Source: Pomphorhynchus laevis (lineage: Eukaryota; Acanthocephala; Palaeacanthocephala; Echinorhynchida; Pomphorhynchidae). Taken from it: 64,000 nt of DNA. The notes under the pieces are model-generated. The model was given only the letters and a program-made list of their open reading frames with translations, was not told the DNA's origin and ran no database searches. The translations under genes were made by a program, and so were the position numbers. The DNA is taken from positions 62,001 through 126,000 of the forward strand of contig WNNJ02000215.1 of assembly GCA_012934845.2 (NCBI GenBank), given 5' to 3'. This document shows, piece by piece, positions 53,147-64,000 of the stretch; the stretch's first letter is position 1, and every line of letters begins with the position of its first letter.

Positions 53147-53639
53147 GTAGATTCGGGTTTGGTTTATTTTTTAATGGTTAATTGAGAATATATATATTTT
53201 CGCTCAAGGTCACTACCACGCATGCCTATCCATAATTAACACCCAATACTATGCCCTATCTACGGTCAGACCTTCCACCTCTATGTCATGCGTAGTATGT
53301 TACCATCTTCTGTGGCTACTATAGCCTACTCCTGTATACGTTACCAACATCAACTAATTCAATCTTTTGTCGACAATTGTTGACAGATCTAGCGACGTGT
53401 CTGGTCAGAAATAGATGTTATGAGTACTGTTATCGTTACATGATCTGGTTGATTCATTCTATACTAACAATGCCACCATTGTTGATTCGTTTCGCCCGTA
53501 TATCGGCTATCCGATTGTTTGCATGTATGCTCGTTCCGGACTGTCCCACGTACTGGGCGAACAATTAGGGCATTCGTGAATATAGATCGAACCCGATGTC
53601 TTGCAATTGATATCACCATTTACTTGTATGTTGATTTAA
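53147..53639. other. Unassigned stretch
   Basis: No gene recognised in about 490 bases. Confidence 0.45.
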
Positions 53640-53805
53640 TTATAGGAAAGAGGAAATTATTTTTGATATTTCGCTAACTACTTCAGTTAGCATCTTCAGA
53701 AAATTACATTTTTTTTCTACTGTTAGCATATTTTCTGAGTATGCTAACAGAAGTAGTCAGCGAAATATCAAAAATAATTTATTCTTTACTTTAATCCAGC
53801 TCCAA
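53640..53805. repeat. Foldback MITE-like element, copy 2
   Basis: AATTATTTTTGATATTTCGC at the left is mirrored by GCGAAATATCAAAAATAATT at the right; the arms carry GTTAGCATCTTCAGAAAATT and GCTAACAGAAGTAGT. The ends differ from copy 1 but the core is the same. Confidence 0.85.
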
Positions 53806-54189
53806 TAATTATATAGAAACATTAGTGGTGTGCGGTTTTTAATTCACACTAGCTCGGGCCACCATTTACGTGTAAAACGCTTAATTATAGAAGGTTACAA
53901 GAGCAAAACATATGCTCCAAGTTAGATGTTCGTGGTAGCATTAGGTAAACTTGCAAAATAGTTATACTCGAGTTATATTATGCGACAAATAAATAGCTCC
54001 GAGAAGTGAGCGGAATGAATCGATGTACATTACTAATTGTTTTTTATCCATAAAACGGATACAATTAAATAAATTTAAATTTATTTTGCACCTGACAGCT
54101 TCAAAAACTGGAACCCACTCACCTATCTCGAATTTTATAGTAATGCTATCTTTTTCTCTAACACCACGTTTGGTATTAGAGAAGAACAT
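53806..54189. other. Unassigned stretch
   Basis: No supported gene. Confidence 0.45.
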
Positions 54190-54540
54190 TTAATGTATGT
54201 TCCATGTTGTTCAAAATTAAATCAAAATCATCCTGATCTTGACTTTTTCACTCATATATCAAAAATAAACGATGCCAAATCCGAATTTGACAAACGCTTC
54301 GAAGACTGAGCATCACAAAACCTTTTGTCTTTTTTATAAGCCCTATTTATTTGCTGGAAAGCGACACTATAAATGATATTTGAAATTGATTGATGTTCAA
54401 AATGACACTCTTGAGAGGAAAATATCAAGGAATGGACGTCCCTGCCAATTTATTCATAATTAAGTGAGACATATCAAGATATAAGTACTATCTATGTGAA
54501 AAGCTCATTTAATAAATGCCGCTTAATAAAAATATCTCAG
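54190..54540 (+). mobile_element. Possible hAT-type transposase remnant
   Basis: One frame reads LNQNHPDLDFFTHISKINDA then KSEFDKRFEDXAS, reminiscent of the F..EF.KRF.DF segment of ZBED-like hAT proteins, and later KYYLCEKLI where the family has TYLCEKAFS. Stops are frequent. The match is weak. Confidence 0.25.
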
Positions 54541-56335
54541 AATCTAGGTTGTTAGAAAAACATTTGTCTTCTATTATGAAGATTTTTGCTTCCATAAATT
54601 GACCCCTGACGTTTTAATACCATATAATTCAATTTTTATCTTCTTGTGAAGATTTTTATAAAATATCTTTACAAAATCTAATATCTAACGTTTTGAATTG
54701 TCATTGAAATACGTATTTTTAAAAAATCATTTTTAAGACAATATTTTTATATGCACGGCCCTCGAGAATAAACTTTTTATTAAAAAATGGCCTGTCAGCT
54801 TATAAAAGATAGAATACTCTGTGTTCGATCGTAAATTTTGTAAATAGTAGAAATGTGCTATAAATGCAACTAGCAGAAATTAAAAATTAACCAAATTAAC
54901 TAAATTAAAGCAATTAAATTTTATTTTATTAATTAAACAATCAAATTTTATTTGCCGTGAATCTCAACAACATTAAGTGTTTATGTAATTTTGTCGTTTT
55001 CACTAATTACGTAAATTATTTGTGCTAAATTTTTATCAATTTATTATTAAATTTGGAATTTTGGAGCTCTAATTTATTAAATTTTAAGTTCAGGTTCATC
55101 AAAACACATTTTTTTTTGATTTTATTAGGTACTGCTTTAGCATAATCGGAGTACAACAAAACAAAGCACATTTATAATTGTTTGTCTGATTTTACTAGCA
55201 GGTAGTAAAATATAAAATAAATTTACATTCTAGTGATTTTAATCCAAAAGTCCAAAAAGAATTTTGAATAAAACGTACCACGCCTCCTTAAACAAATCTA
55301 AAACACTTACAAACTCGAAATATAAAAATTTAAAAAATTTACTAATCAGATGAAATTGACATTGTGTAATGTCGAATCAAAATGATATTTTTCAATACAA
55401 TTAGGATTTTAAAATTTTACTTTTGAAAACAAATTTAAATTCAAATTTAAACAAATGAGCAAATTCACCATTTTGATTAAATGACTTTGATACTTCTGCA
55501 TATAAAATATTTGGTTATTTTATTTATTAATACAAAACTATTTAATTAAAAAGATTTCAGTTTGATTTGTTGATTTCAGCTGAAGTTGGTCAGTTTTCTG
55601 TTTTAAGCCGGTCTCCATTGTAAATTTGGACATATTTGCGACAGGATGAATACCCAGCAGCAAGCATGCAGTTTTACAAAGATCTTTCTGAATTGTTTAT
55701 ATTTTTACTACTGCGTGCAAATGCTACTATGCTTATGAGCACATATCGAACTCTTCGTTATTTCACAACTCATCATTATTTCGCATGAATTCATTTACTG
55801 AGTTGGTGACCGGTCCACGCTCAGCCATCATTTCGAATTTCCAGAGATTTTATGCATGTTAACGTTTCTGTTGTTACAAGCAGCATGGCTACACTAGCAT
55901 GTTTTTAATTGTCAGTTCAAACTTAATTGAGCAAAAGGAAATGTTTAAATCAAACAGATCAACGCGAAAACAAATTATAAGGCATAGCCCATATGGTCCC
56001 GCGGTCTATTGAATAAGATTCAGAGCTATACTGCTAGCCGATGCTTTACAGAAGACAATATAATGGAAGAAATGCAAAAACTATATTTGATTGAAACTTT
56101 AACAAAACAATTCATAAAGATGCAAGTATTACAATTTAGAGAAGAATATAACCATTTTATTTAGCAAAATGAAAAGCTATTGTATGGGGCACCCTTAACA
56201 CATTGTGATTTAACATACATGAAAAAGAAAGCCCTATTTGTCCAGATTTTGACAGATCCGGTTGTATACTATTATTACACAGCCGTGATCTAAAAATTCC
56301 CTAAAGTTGAGTATACCCAGATCCCATATCCTATT
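54541..56335. other. Long AT-rich stretch without a recognised gene
   Basis: Low complexity with scattered unique sequence; 55560-55960 is less AT-rich but shows no coding motif. Nothing supported. Confidence 0.5.
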
Positions 56336-56418
56336 TTCGTCTAGGATCTAGAATTGAGCACTTACATGTTTCAATAGGCAGACAATATATAGTTTCAAAT
56401 ACAACTTAATGCGTTTTT
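56336..56418 (+). repeat. Direct repeat copy 1 near the EFL1 3' end
   Basis: TCGTCTAGGATCTAGAATTG followed by GAGCACTTACATGTTTC and on to AACTTAATGCGTTTTTC matches 57446-57528 with about four differences. This copy is 0.8 kb past the EFL1 stop. Confidence 0.9.
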
Positions 56419-57182
56419 CTATTTTGTTTTGTTTGCACATTACTTGGAAATGATACAAAATTATTTAATACTCACTGATATAATCTTTAGCGTTTTGTAA
56501 TAAGTTATTAAGAATCCAGAACCAAAAACTTATCTCATTTGTTAAGTATTTTTTACAGAAACAAATAGGAGCTTTACATTATCTGAACGGGCCACTATAT
56601 CATTCCACATACAAATAATGCATTAATAAAATTATTAGGCTAAGATTATTGCGTTAAGCACTTCTATGTGATACTTTACGCAGGGTAATAAAATATCGTA
56701 GTACTCCGGTGCCTATATGATGTTAAACGGTATAAACAGATTGATTCCAAATATGCACAAACATAAAGGTAGGAATCTATTGAGACTAACGAAAAAAGAA
56801 AAAATGTACAAAGAAATTTGTTTTTTAACTGCCAAATATTTTATTGAAATACTATTTTGTCAACCGATTATAAAAAATATTGTTATAATTATGATGAATT
56901 AAAAATATACGGAAGAAACTAAGCATAGTCAATGTCGGGATTATCTTAACTTTTGATACAATCAAATGAACAAAAGGCAGATTATGGTATGACCAACCAA
57001 TATTATGTGTAAAAGAAGTTGTGAAAAAATAACAATCAATAAAATCTGTGTGTGATAGAAATAGACGATCTTTTGAAATAGCGTCCAACATTTTAAAATG
57101 ACCATTTTGTTATCCTTGACAAGTATATAATATTGTACAAACAAATTTTGGATTATTAACACACTGATTTTTTGTTTGGTCT

Positions 57183-57419
57183 TTATTTGTTTTTACCTAG
57201 AGTTCTCTGCTTCTCCGCGAATTTAACTGTAATTTCTTTGATTTTGAGTCCTTTTCGTTTACGCACCGCGTTCACGTATCGTTGCGCTCGATTTTTACTG
57301 CTAAGTAACGACGATTCGTCCTCTTCATCACAGATATAGTTGTTATTGGTGACACTACTGCAGCTAGCCCCACCAACAGTAGCTAACCGAAAGTTGTAAG
57401 GCGAAATTTGTGTCGTTTC
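57183..57419 (-). CDS. EFL1: EFL1-like GTPase, last coding exon
   Basis: The minus-strand exon starts after an acceptor CTTCAG and runs 79 codons in phase 0: [15 protein letters not shown], an acidic DEEDESS linker, then [36 protein letters not shown] and stop. EFL1 (Ria1) proteins end [16 protein letters not shown]...VEHAEKQRTLSKNK, a clear match. EFL1 is the cytoplasmic eEF2-like GTPase that, with SBDS, removes eIF6 from new 60S subunits. The first part of this exon lacks the usual DPFWVPTTEEE stretch; either an exon between 57423 and 58862 is missed or the region has diverged. An AATAAA overlaps the stop codon. Confidence 0.85.
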   Translation of the reverse strand, partial: ETTQISPYNFRLATVGGASCSSVTNNNYICDEEDESSLLSSKNRAQRYVNAVRKRKGLKIKEITVKFAEKQRTLGKNK

Positions 57420-57445
57420 CTGAAGATTGTGATACTGCGGATCTT

Positions 57446-57528
57446 CGTCTAGGATCTAGAATTGAGCACTTGCATGTTTCAATAGGCAGGCAATATATAG
57501 TCTCAAATACAACTTAATGCGTTTTTCA
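57446..57528 (+). repeat. Direct repeat copy 2, in the last EFL1 intron
   Basis: Partner of 56336-56418. It begins 26 bases upstream of the last-exon acceptor in the direction of transcription. Confidence 0.9.
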
Positions 57529-58291
57529 AAACAAGCATAATTATTAAAAACTTTTCCAAGTTATATAGAACGAGATGATGAACTAATATAGAAAGCGAAC
57601 TCGGATTCTTATTTTTGGTTTCGACAATCCACCGGCTACCAATCAGCGAAACATGATTAAAACAAGTAATCAACTAAAATTATAATCCAATTAATCCAGT
57701 CTTCAGATCTTTAAATATTTTAAGACTAATGTCAAAGTTAAAGATTTTATTAAACATTAAATTATTCAATTTAAAGATTATAGTTAATCAAGATGAGTAC
57801 AATCAACTGGAATTGAGAGATTTCATCGATCCCTAACATTCAATTTTGCTATCGAGCAATTACCGGTCAGAATTTAGCAAAGCCGACCACTGTTACAATC
57901 CACCCATTGACTTCAATTATCTATTCGATTTATAGTTTCATTCCGATTCTAAATTAGAAAATCGAAACGTATTATTATCGTATGCGTGATGTTAATTCTT
58001 CTAATTCCTACGTCCATATTTTTTCTTTCGATAGCAGCTTTTTTCTTTAGCAGCTCATGTAATTCTAGCTATTTTATACTTTTTCATTTAATAAGAATGA
58101 CAATGATGATGACGACACTAATGACGTATGATTATGATGATAGAGCGAGAATCGTGAACGAGTATATTACAGTGAGTTTCTACATTGACGTGCTATGGCT
58201 CGTCTAGTCAACTTTAAATAAACCAGTTATCTAAATAGTCCTTCTCATTTGCAGATATCTTTAGAAATATATACATCGTGATCGGTATTTA
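57529..58291. other. EFL1 intron sequence
   Basis: No further exon recognised on the minus strand; AT-rich with no motif. Confidence 0.5.
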
Positions 58292-58496
58292 ATTTTTTTT
58301 AAATATCCATGAAAACAATCAGGTATAGTTGAACGATAAGAAAAATCAGTTTGATGATATTTCGCTAGTAACTACTAGCATCTTCAAAAAATGTTAATTT
58401 TCTGAAGATGCTAGCAGTTACCAGCGAAATATCATCAAACAGATTTTTCTTATCGTTCAACTATACCTGATTGTTTTCATGGATATTTAAAAAAAT
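58292..58496. repeat. Foldback MITE-like element, copy 3 (long near-perfect palindrome)
   Basis: Arms of about 100 bases (58292-58393 and 58394-58496) are nearly perfect reverse complements: AAATATCCATGAAAACAATC pairs with GATTGTTTTCATGGATATTT. The inner part carries GATATTTCGCTAGTAAC and CTAGCATCTTC, the core shared with copies 1 and 2. It lies in the EFL1 intron. Confidence 0.92.
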
Positions 58497-58863
58497 GCAC
58501 TTATCTTTATTTCCTTGACAGTTTTGTTCCACAATAAAGAGTTGCCCCTATAGCAAATTTTTAACGTGTCGACCCCTCTAGGCCTTTTGCAACCTAATAT
58601 ATCATTGGATGATAATATATAGTGCGATGCTTGATAACATCTATGTATGTGATTCTTAATAACATTTATTCTTGAAAATATTTGTTTTCGATAATAATTT
58701 TTTAACAAAGAAAAACAATGTGATCATTTGCCTTTTCACTCATGAGATGTATATGCAGCTCAAGCATTTAGTCGAAATAAAACAAAAAATCTCATGATGA
58801 TAAAAAACTGCAAAATTTAAAATTAAAAAAAGTTTAAATTATTTAGTAAGATAAATCATTTAC

Positions 58864-59045
58864 CTCCCATCGATCAAACATTAATTGGGGCATCGCTGAA
58901 CCACTAGTTTCTGCCCATACTTCGCTGACGAATCCAAAGCTTTCCACTATCGGGATGAGTGCAACAATTATAATTCGGTCTATGCCAGCTATTTCTTCAG
59001 CAATTATCTTGCCTTGTCGACGGCCGATAATCGGAAATAATTTGC
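58864..59045 (-). CDS. EFL1: EFL1-like GTPase, internal exon (penultimate recognised)
   Basis: The exon is bounded by an acceptor TTTTACAG and a donor GAG|GTAAAT and codes KLFPIIGRRQGKIIAEEIAG, IDRIIIVALIPIVESFGFVS, EVWAETSGSAMPQLMFDRWE. EFL1 has [52 protein letters not shown] at this position; the SFGF and TSG.A.PQL boxes belong to the eEF2-like domain IV-V region. The 182-bp exon starts in phase 2 and ends in phase 0, matching the phase-0 start of the next recognised exon. Upstream exons were not found before the inverted structure at 59.2-63.0 kb. Substitutions at usually fixed sites (VWAETSGSAM, FDRWE) suggest rapid evolution or a decaying duplicate. Confidence 0.82.
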
Positions 59046-59202
59046 CTGTAAAATAATGTATAAGTTAGTTATGAAAAACAAATGAAATCGTTAGCATCAT
59101 TTTCTTTGGTAAAAATATGTAAAAATTATAAATTTAAATTTGCTACATATCCCATCCAAGGTAACTGTAATTTTTATCTCTTACTTAAATACTTAAATAA
59201 AT

Positions 59203-59875
59203 CTGGATCAGGTGTTTGTAGTCATATCTCGTTCTGTCTGAGACTACGTTGCTCCTTTTACTTCCATTTCCAACAACTTATCTTTGCGAAATAGTGCTTT
59301 TCAGCCTGTAAGTTATCAAGTCTAAATACATAAACCGACATAATGCAGAATATGATCTTTGTTGTGCTCTTGTAACAATTGCTTAAAGAATTCCTGATCT
59401 GGTTAAACTGTAACACGCTCAATCTTCGAACTAAAGATGGCATTTTTGCACATACTACCGCAGCAATGTTACATTAATCAATTTTGCATCTTGTATAGAT
59501 AATTTGACACTGGTTTCAAATTTTCACATAAGTATGCAACATGAATATAGTGATACTCAATATAGAAAAGTAAATAAATGCAAGTTACAAAAATAAATTT
59601 CATTAATTTGAACTTTAACTGGAAGCAAAAATGTATTTTTTATGAAATATAATTACAAATGTTTCTTGATTAAATATAAAGTTTTGTCATGTTTTGATTC
59701 TAGCATCGGGAATGCATTATGTATATCAGATATTTACATTATAATTAAGATTTATCACATTAGAAATAGTACATTTGCTTACGCTATGAACGAAAATCTT
59801 AATGTTGGGTTCGCCACATCATGAGGTAATTGTATTAAATGATTTACAACACTATACATGTTGAGAACCGCTCTG
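59203..59875. repeat. Outer inverted repeat, left arm
   Basis: Reverse complement of about 62355-63040 at an estimated 98-99 percent identity. Boundaries: AAATAAATCTGGATCAGG at the left and TTGAGAACCGCTCTG at the right. Confidence 0.92.
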
Positions 59876-60286
59876 TAAAAATATGCCTAATATTAAAAAC
59901 GAATATCGATACTCATCTATAAAAAGCTATCAAACAATGTTGAATTATACAGTTATTTATAGCAAAACATCACCAAAACATCATCATAAAACATTAACTT
60001 AATTGTGTATACATTACTTATTATTTCCTATCGAAAAAACATTGTCTACGAAACACTTTTAAATTGTTCTGCTAGTAATATGTTAGTATTTGAATGACGA
60101 TTAGTTACCTAATCCGATTTATATTTTAAATTAGATACCATATCTTTAGTATCACCGCCGTTCCGTCGAATTTCGATTTTTTTTCTAGATCTCAGATAGC
60201 AGTGAAGATAGATACTCGTTAGGAAAATGTTCGCTCAAGTATATTTTATAAGCAATTAAGTTCTGAGTTAATGCTTTAAGAAAAAT
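59876..60286. other. Left non-matching segment of the palindrome
   Basis: AT-rich; has no counterpart in the right half. Confidence 0.6.
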
Positions 60287-61186
60287 TATTATGCATATTG
60301 CTGGAATTATTATAGACTCAAGGAAAAAAAGTTTTATTTTGTTAAAAAGCTTTCAATCATTTTGATCCTTTTCAAGTTTCAACATTCAAATCGATACGTT
60401 GTAAATATAATAAAAACGATCAGGAAGAATTATGTTACGTCATTCCCATTTCGTTGGTAATTGGTAATTTTAAATTCCAATTGCTTTTGTTGTTAGCCAT
60501 CACGTGGTTCTGCGTCACTATGTATATGGATTCTTTGACCAAACGTCTGTACATGTAGTCTTATTTCGATAAGCATAACGTTTGATCAAATCCAATAACG
60601 TGGCCTGTCTGAAAAGCATAATTTATAATGGCTGACGACGATTCACCTCGTTTGAGGGCATAACGGTGTTGATAAAATCGTTTATTAATTGTCTGATTTA
60701 TTTGCCCGTTGTAAGCACATTCACATTTGTTGCATGGAATTCTGTATACCTGTCCTTGGGGGTGCTGTGACAGGTTTTAATTTTAATATGATACTCAAAG
60801 TTGCAGCTCTTTTATGGTATATGTGGGCATTTTCTATATTTGAGAGTTTAAGATGATTTCTGAGAAAATGACACTTTTTGTCGTTTACAAAGAACATGGA
60901 AAGTCAATAATCTGGAGCATCTTGACAATGTTTTGTCGTTCTTTTATTACTAAGGCTTTAGAGGAGCAAATTAACGCTGGTCAACGTAATAAGGCCTTGG
61001 TAGCAGCAATCTTATATATGAACGAGGTGTAAGAATTCCATAGAGGCGGTTGCCACGAAATAGTGTCGTTTGGATTTCCGAGTTTTGAAACTTCCAAGTC
61101 GAGAAAATTAATTTTTCGATGAGAAATTTCAAGAGTGACGTTCCATTGGATAGACAGGTCTTGCGAATTCAATAATGATGAAACGT
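60287..61186 (-). mobile_element. Penelope-like element fragment, left copy
   Basis: The minus strand reads LDLSIQWNVTLEISHRKINF-like sequence, then LDLEVSKLG and NSYTSFIYKIAATKALLR, which corresponds to the INFLD...YRKPT...HK.A...LI.R block of Penelope RTs. Further on comes CNKCECAYNGQINQTINKRF, YQHRYALKRGES and TGHVIGFDQ, the GIY-YIG-like endonuclease tail with its Cys pair. The RT palm is absent. The copy is broken in several places. Its outer flank is the repeat at 59203-59875. Confidence 0.75.
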
Positions 61187-61775
61187 GGCATTTTCTCAGA
61201 AATCATCTTAAACTCTCAAATATAGAAAATGCCCACATTTACCATAAAAGAGCTGCAACTTTGAGTATCATATTAAAATTGAAACCTGTCACAGCACCCC
61301 CAAGGACAGGTATACAGAATTCCATGCAACAAATGTGAATGTGCTTACAACGGGCAAATAAATCAGACAATTAATAAACGATTTTATCAACACCGTTATG
61401 CCCTCAAACGAGGTGAATCGTCGTCAGCCATTATAAATTATGCTTTTCAGACAGGCCACGTTATTGGATTTGATCAAACTTTATGCTTATCGAAATAACA
61501 CTACTTGTACAGACGTTTGATCAAAGAATCCATATAAATAGCGACGCAGAACCACGTAATGGCTAACAACAAAAGCTATTGGAATTTAAAATCACCAATT
61601 ACCAACGAAATGGGAATGACGTAACATAATTCTTCCTGGTCGTTTTTATTATATTTACAACGTGTCGATTTGAATGTTGAAACTTGAAAAGGATCAAAAT
61701 GATTGAAAGCTTTTTAACAAAATAAAACTTTTTTTTTCCTTGAGTCTATAATAATTCCAGCAATATGCATAATAA
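61187..61775 (+). mobile_element. Penelope-like element fragment, right copy (inverted)
   Basis: Reverse complement of 60287-60870 at roughly 96-97 percent. The plus strand carries GQVYRIPCNKCECAY, NGQINQTINKRFYQHRYALK, AIINYAFQTGHVIGFDQ and a stop after LCLSK, the GIY-YIG-like C-terminal domain. It lacks the RT-thumb part seen in the left copy. Broken. Confidence 0.75.
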
Positions 61776-62354
61776 TCCACCAGACTCAAATGAAATTCCA
61801 ATGTCTTTATATAAAAGCTAAAACTTGTTTTAGCTTTTAAAATAAGTTATAAAAGTATTTATTTATTTGTATTTTATTTCATTCATTTGTGATAAATTAC
61901 AAATAAATGAAATTTATTATAACATGCATTTATTTACTATCTTTTCAATTTTCTTATACTTATTATTATTTATTTGTATTTAAAATTCTCAAAATTACAA
62001 CTCCCATGTAATTTTAGTTTGGAAATTTAACGAAATGTATTTTTCAGAAGCCTATATTTTTATGGTATCCCTTAGTATGCCCTATAATGTGCTTGTGAAT
62101 TTCAAAATGCGATTTCACGATCTTCGCGGATTATCTTAATGTTTCTAAGAACTTCATTGCTCAGAATGCTATATATATAACTTTCCTGGAGATTTTTTAG
62201 GTTATTCACTAAATTAAAAAGAAACGTCAAGTCGATGTAATTCTAACTGCTTTAAGTTTTAAGTCAACAAAAAATCAATAAAATAAACGTTTTTGGTATA
62301 TTGGAGATACCGAAATAAGTGTTAACTCTTATTACTCTTATTGCAATTACACAC
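61776..62354. other. Right non-matching segment of the palindrome
   Basis: AT-rich; includes a small dyad around 61830 (AGCTAAAACTTGTTTTAGCT) and no gene. Confidence 0.55.
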
Positions 62355-63040
62355 ACAGAGCGGTTCTCAACATGTATAGTGTTGTAAATCATTTAATACA
62401 ATTACCTCATGGTGTGGCGAACCCAACATTAAGATTTTCGTTCATAGCGTAAGCAAATGTACTATTTCTAATGTGATAAATCTTAATTATAATGTAAATA
62501 TCTGATATACATAATGCATTCCCGATGCTAGAATCAAAACATGACAAAACTTTATATTTAATCAAGAAACATTTGTAATTATATTTCATAAAAAATACAT
62601 TTTTGCTTCCAGTTAAAGTTCAAATTAATGAAATTTATTTTTGTAACTTGCATTTATTTACTTTTCTATATTGAGTATCACTATATTCATGTTGCATACT
62701 TATGTGAAAATTTGAAACCAGTGTCAGATTATCTATACAAGATACAAAATTGATTAATGTAACATTGCTGCGGTAGTATGTGCAAAAATGCCATCTTTAG
62801 TTCGAAGATTGAGCGTGTTACAGTTTAACCAGATCAGGAATTCTTTAAGCAATTGTTACAAGAGCACAACAAAGATCATATTCTGCATTATGTCGGTTTA
62901 TGTATTTAGACTTGATAACTTACAGGCTGAAAAGCACTATTTCGCAAAGATAAGTTGTTGGAAATGGAAGAAAAAGGAGCAACGTAGTCTCAGACAGAAC
63001 GAGATATGACTGCAAACACCTGATCCAGATTTATTTAACT
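62355..63040. repeat. Outer inverted repeat, right arm
   Basis: Partner of 59203-59875. Short open frames (for example 62788-63009) occur identically in both arms and reflect the duplication rather than genes. Confidence 0.92.
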
Positions 63041-63745
63041 GACATTAAAGATAAATCGTTTTTTTTTCGCTGCATCACTTTTTATTAGTTCAATAAACCC
63101 TTTTTGTGAGGTGTCAGGAGCATCTTCAACTTTAACTGTGCATGGACTTATAGCAGGTGCAAACGGGATGCCCGGTACATGTTGAAAGTATGACGATTGG
63201 CAACACGTAAAAGCTGAAGCTGAAGCTGATTGCCAAAGCTGAAGCTTCATTTGAATGATCGGATTTTTTCAGATAAATCGAGGCATTTGGCATTTGGTCC
63301 TTGCGGTGATAAATTTAACTCATTTAAGATGGCAAAGATGAAAATCAGATAGGCTATTTTCTTAAGTTCACTTTCATTGCTATAATGGTGCTTCAAACAA
63401 TGTTTTTATATTAAAAGCTGTTTATGTTCATCACGAATATCAAAAATACGTTTTAGAATCTTTACTCGCGACACATAAGCGTAAAATACCAGAACATTAT
63501 TTGACGCATCCAACTTATTATACACAATTGCAAACAATCGACCGTGTAAAGCATTCGCTTTTACAAAATTGATAGAACTAACAATGTCTAACAATGTCTT
63601 TGTTGCTAATATTTGATGATGAATTATGCAGTGAGGTCCGATGACTTTTGGTGATTCATTCAGTATTAAGATAATAATACGTTGAAATCCAGACAGGTAT
63701 TCAAGCATATTTGGAGCATCATCTGTGCAGACAACACAAATATTT
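63035..63745 (-). mobile_element. hAT-superfamily (ZBED/FAM200-like) transposase relic
   Basis: The minus strand reads CVVCTDDAPNMLEYLSGFQR, ESPKVIGPHCIIHHQILATK, TLLDIVSSINFVKANALHGR, LFAIVYNKLDASNNVLVFYA and KILKRIFDIRDEHKQLL. ZBED5/GTF2IRD2-like hAT proteins have CTDGAPSM, HC..HREALASK, IVNFIKA.ALNSRLF and RVFELRDE in this order. The usual WLSRG after LLF is altered (YVSRV). Nearer the edge at 63035-63200 comes DTSQKGFIELIKSDAAKKKR, like the QEELIELQSDS block of the C-terminal region. The middle is lost and the end is cut by the inverted repeat. Confidence 0.7.
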
Positions 63746-64000
63746 CGAAATGGATTTTATGCTTTTCTAGAAATAAAACCAACTTTTTTTAAATATATAA
63801 CATGTCGTATTAGTTGGTTCAATCGTCTGACAAAAAAAAGAAATTCATCTTTCAATCGCTATCACGTAGTATAACAGCATCATTTATTGATATGACTGCT
63901 ATTCTCAAGTGAACAGTTTCATTAGATAACAAAATTGCATTATTTTTTTTGTAACAGAATGGGATCTAATCATAACTAAAACTATGTATTTGATCGCTGA
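63746..64000. other. Window end, unassigned
   Basis: AT-rich sequence with no supported feature. Confidence 0.45.

Noticed and set aside
49342-53150. Target duplication around LINE A3 (TAGCGTAG or ATTCATT)
   Set aside because: Both candidates overlap element sequence (the 3' end ACGTGGC-like region or the ORF1 start), so the match may be chance.
57986-58207. Plus-strand hydrophobic frame of 73 codons (MMLILLIPTSIFFL)
   Set aside because: T-rich intron DNA readily encodes such stretches; there is no family match or flanking signal.
59258-59443. Minus-strand frame starting MPSLVRRLSVLQ as a possible EFL1 N-terminus
   Set aside because: It only faintly resembles the EFL1 start, lacks the HVDHGKTT G1 motif, and occurs identically in both arms of the inverted repeat.

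Overview
This window is AT-rich eukaryotic DNA, most likely from an arthropod and probably an insect. Host genes are few, split or fragmentary, and most recognisable sequence is transposable-element debris in many nested layers. I found no tRNA, rRNA, CRISPR array or bacterial-style operon.

Host-derived sequence: a complete intronless ORMDL gene (17160-17621, minus); two exons of an EFL1-type elongation-factor-like GTPase (57183-57419 and 58864-59045, minus), the second encoding the true C-terminus; and pieces of housekeeping genes stranded among repeats. The pieces are a ribosomal protein S3A (eS1) 3' part at 30852-31169, an Hsp90 C-terminal relic near 15845-16080, and an ankyrin-repeat fragment at 48959-49345.

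Layout. 1-5 kb: two copies of an RT element I call family D; the second is split by an L2/CR1-like LINE (family A) with a visible 8-bp target duplication. 5.6-9.2 kb: an I/Jockey-type LINE on the minus strand whose gag-like and EN-RT regions share one frame. 9.7-12.2 kb: a nearly full-length family D copy. 13.2-13.6 kb: a foldback repeat running into a hammerhead-ribozyme-like motif. 13.9-15.6 kb: an old L2-like LINE. 17-20 kb: ORMDL, a GC-rich RT-element 3' fragment between long direct repeats, and a further family D piece. 20.1-21.4 kb: a 362-bp satellite. 22.9-26.7 kb: a LINE with both ORFs open. 27.3-43.4 kb: a dense cluster of L2/CR1-like LINE copies of families A and B, broken by the S3A insert, with a Merlin-like transposon relic and a CR1-type LINE tail. 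44.06-47.89 kb: a Ty3/gypsy element with 71-bp LTRs. 49.4-53.1 kb: an antisense family A LINE inserted by the ankyrin fragment. 53-59 kb: sparse sequence with foldback elements and the EFL1 exons. 59.2-63.0 kb: a 3.8-kb inverted structure built from two Penelope-like copies. 63.0-63.7 kb: a hAT transposase relic.

The L2/CR1-like LINEs share a two-ORF plan: ORF1 with a Cys-rich N-terminal finger and a conserved central domain, and ORF2 (endonuclease plus RT) overlapping the end of ORF1. They also share a 3' hairpin followed by an invariant ATTTGCCACGTTA-like stretch, a plausible RT recognition site. Their sense strand is strongly pyrimidine-rich, so composition flips mark insertion borders. 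The most unusual locus is 30.67-31.54 kb, where a LINE is interrupted by S3A sequence through two adjacent snap-back hairpins and then resumes about 160 bp upstream of where it left off.
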